NCBI RefSeq assembly: GCF_000004075.3
Contig: NC_026655.2
Location: forward strand, 2,418,001-2,482,000
DNA length: 64,000 nt
Direction of reading: 5' to 3'
Origin: Cucumis sativus
Taxonomy: Eukaryota; Streptophyta; Magnoliopsida; Cucurbitales; Cucurbitaceae
The notes under the pieces were generated by a model, which saw only the letters and a program-made list of their open reading frames with translations, did not search any database and was not told where the DNA came from. A program made the position numbers and the translations under genes. This document shows positions 62,833 to 64,000 of the stretch, in pieces (the stretch's first letter is position 1; every line of letters starts with the position of its first letter).

Positions 62833-64000
62833 GTTTGTTCGCAATCACTACTTTTCTTGACTCTCATGCTTTCAAATTAATTTCTATATTTTCATTACAT
62901 TTTAAATTTAGTGGCAAATTCAATCCCATTAATTTCTATGTTTAATGAAAACTTTATCAAATTATATGAACTATTCATGAGATTTTATCACATTATTACT
63001 CAATCATTAGCACTTTTAAAATTATATGAACTCAGTTTTAATTTTTTACTATTAGGACATTTTAAAATCTATTCATGGTTAATTCTTGCATTTACTCCTA
63101 TTAATTATTGTCTTTATTATTGTTATTATTATTTGTCATGTATGTTTTAATTAAGTAGATTTTTTACTAGTGATTTCTTAATCAATATCATATCCTTCCA
63201 ACTTTATTTCTGGTGCCAAACCTTAATTAAAAACATATATCAGTAATCTCTAAACAACTATTAAATGTAAAAACCAAAATAATAATAATAACTGTTAAAT
63301 GAGATAGAAATAAATTAATGATCTTTTCATTTTTCCTTACGTTACTGTGTGAAGTTTTGTTAATGGAAAACTTTGTCTCTCTTTAGTTATTTATGTTTAG
63401 GTCAAAATTAAAAACTTTTTATATTATTGAATTTTGCAGTCTTCTTGGCCATTCCATTTTTTTAAAAAATAGCTAATATGTTTTTACATTTAATTTATTT
63501 GTCATATCTTAGATTTTTTTTTAAAAAAATTTGTATATCTTTCTATACTTTTAAAATTAATGTACATTGAGTTTGCTTGCAATTTGAGCCATGCACAATC
63601 ACAGTACAGTTGGCTTTTGAAGAAAATGAAAGCTGTATATATATATATGTATACACACAGATATAAATGATGAGTTTTCCTCATTTTGGTAATTTATTAA
63701 AATAGATAAACACTTTATAGAGTAATTGTATTTATTATATCAACCAATATTAGCTTTATTTCAACCTATGAAATATTCTAAAAGTAAATAATGTCGGTTG
63801 AAATTAACAATCTTTCTGTCCAAACCTTTATGATTTCAAAGCTTTCTTTTTTAATAGTAATAATAACAATAAACCCTTTTAGTTTAATTTCCTTTTGTGG
63901 GATATTAACCTCACTTAACTCTTATTTATTTGTTTTCTTATATACGATTTAATGTAATAACATGCACATACGTTATGTTCTTTTAATCATATCCCACGTA
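62833..64000 (+). other. Start of GT14 intron, running off the window
   Basis: AT-rich sequence following the exon 1 donor. I searched for the expected next exon (a segment with the usual VEWG-type motif) and did not see it, so the first intron appears to exceed 1.1 kb. No other gene is visible. Confidence 0.6.

Overview
The window is plant nuclear DNA from a eudicot. It is AT-rich, its genes are split by GT-AG introns with long AT-rich intergenic spacers and many microsatellites, and the proteins belong to land-plant families (R2R3-MYB, bHLH, BRUTUS-type E3 ligase, DUF1639, DUF1645, plant GT14). Species cannot be settled from the sequence alone; the protein and repeat flavour would fit a cucurbit, but that is only an impression. 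There is no sign of bacterial, organellar or viral sequence and no CRISPR array.

Layout, left to right. At 5.2-6.8 kb (minus) lies a six-exon bHLH transcription factor of the bHLH137/BEE-CIB type, with a (GAA)n tract of about 27 units in its leader region. At 14.1-15.2 kb (plus) lies a three-exon R2R3-MYB factor, probably subgroup 20 (MYB62/MYB108/MYB2 group). At 20.1-21.6 kb (plus) lies the gene for cytosolic ribosomal protein eS7, with a textbook site II/telo-box promoter and a 5'-UTR intron. Convergent to it at 22.3-24.9 kb (minus) is a nine-exon gene for a multi-pass membrane M50B-like (HExxH) protein. At 29.1-29.9 kb (plus) is a single-exon DUF1645 gene, and at 33.4-34.2 kb (minus) a two-exon DUF1639 gene. 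At 37.1-45.9 kb (minus) is a complete fourteen-exon BRUTUS-like gene: three hemerythrin domains, CHY/CTCHY zinc fingers, RING and zinc ribbon, 1256 residues. From about 46.4 to 61.9 kb I find no gene. At 62.3 kb (plus) begins the first exon of a GT14/Core-2 glycosyltransferase whose later exons lie beyond the window.

The genes do not form a pathway; each is an independent transcription unit. Regulation visible in the sequence includes TATA boxes for several genes, G-boxes upstream of the bHLH, MYB and BRUTUS genes, and site II plus telo-box elements for eS7. I see no clearly new gene system. The more unusual signals are non-coding: a site II/telo-box promoter-like block with no gene behind it (60.9-61.2 kb), a second site II cluster without a nearby gene (12.4 kb), GC-rich islands in the gene desert (50.9 and 55.1 kb), stacked short tandem duplications (35.7-36.4 kb), and a pair of inverted 27-bp repeats 3 kb apart with an adjoining hairpin (47.4/50.5 kb). 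All exon boundaries were read by hand from splice sites, phase and protein continuity.
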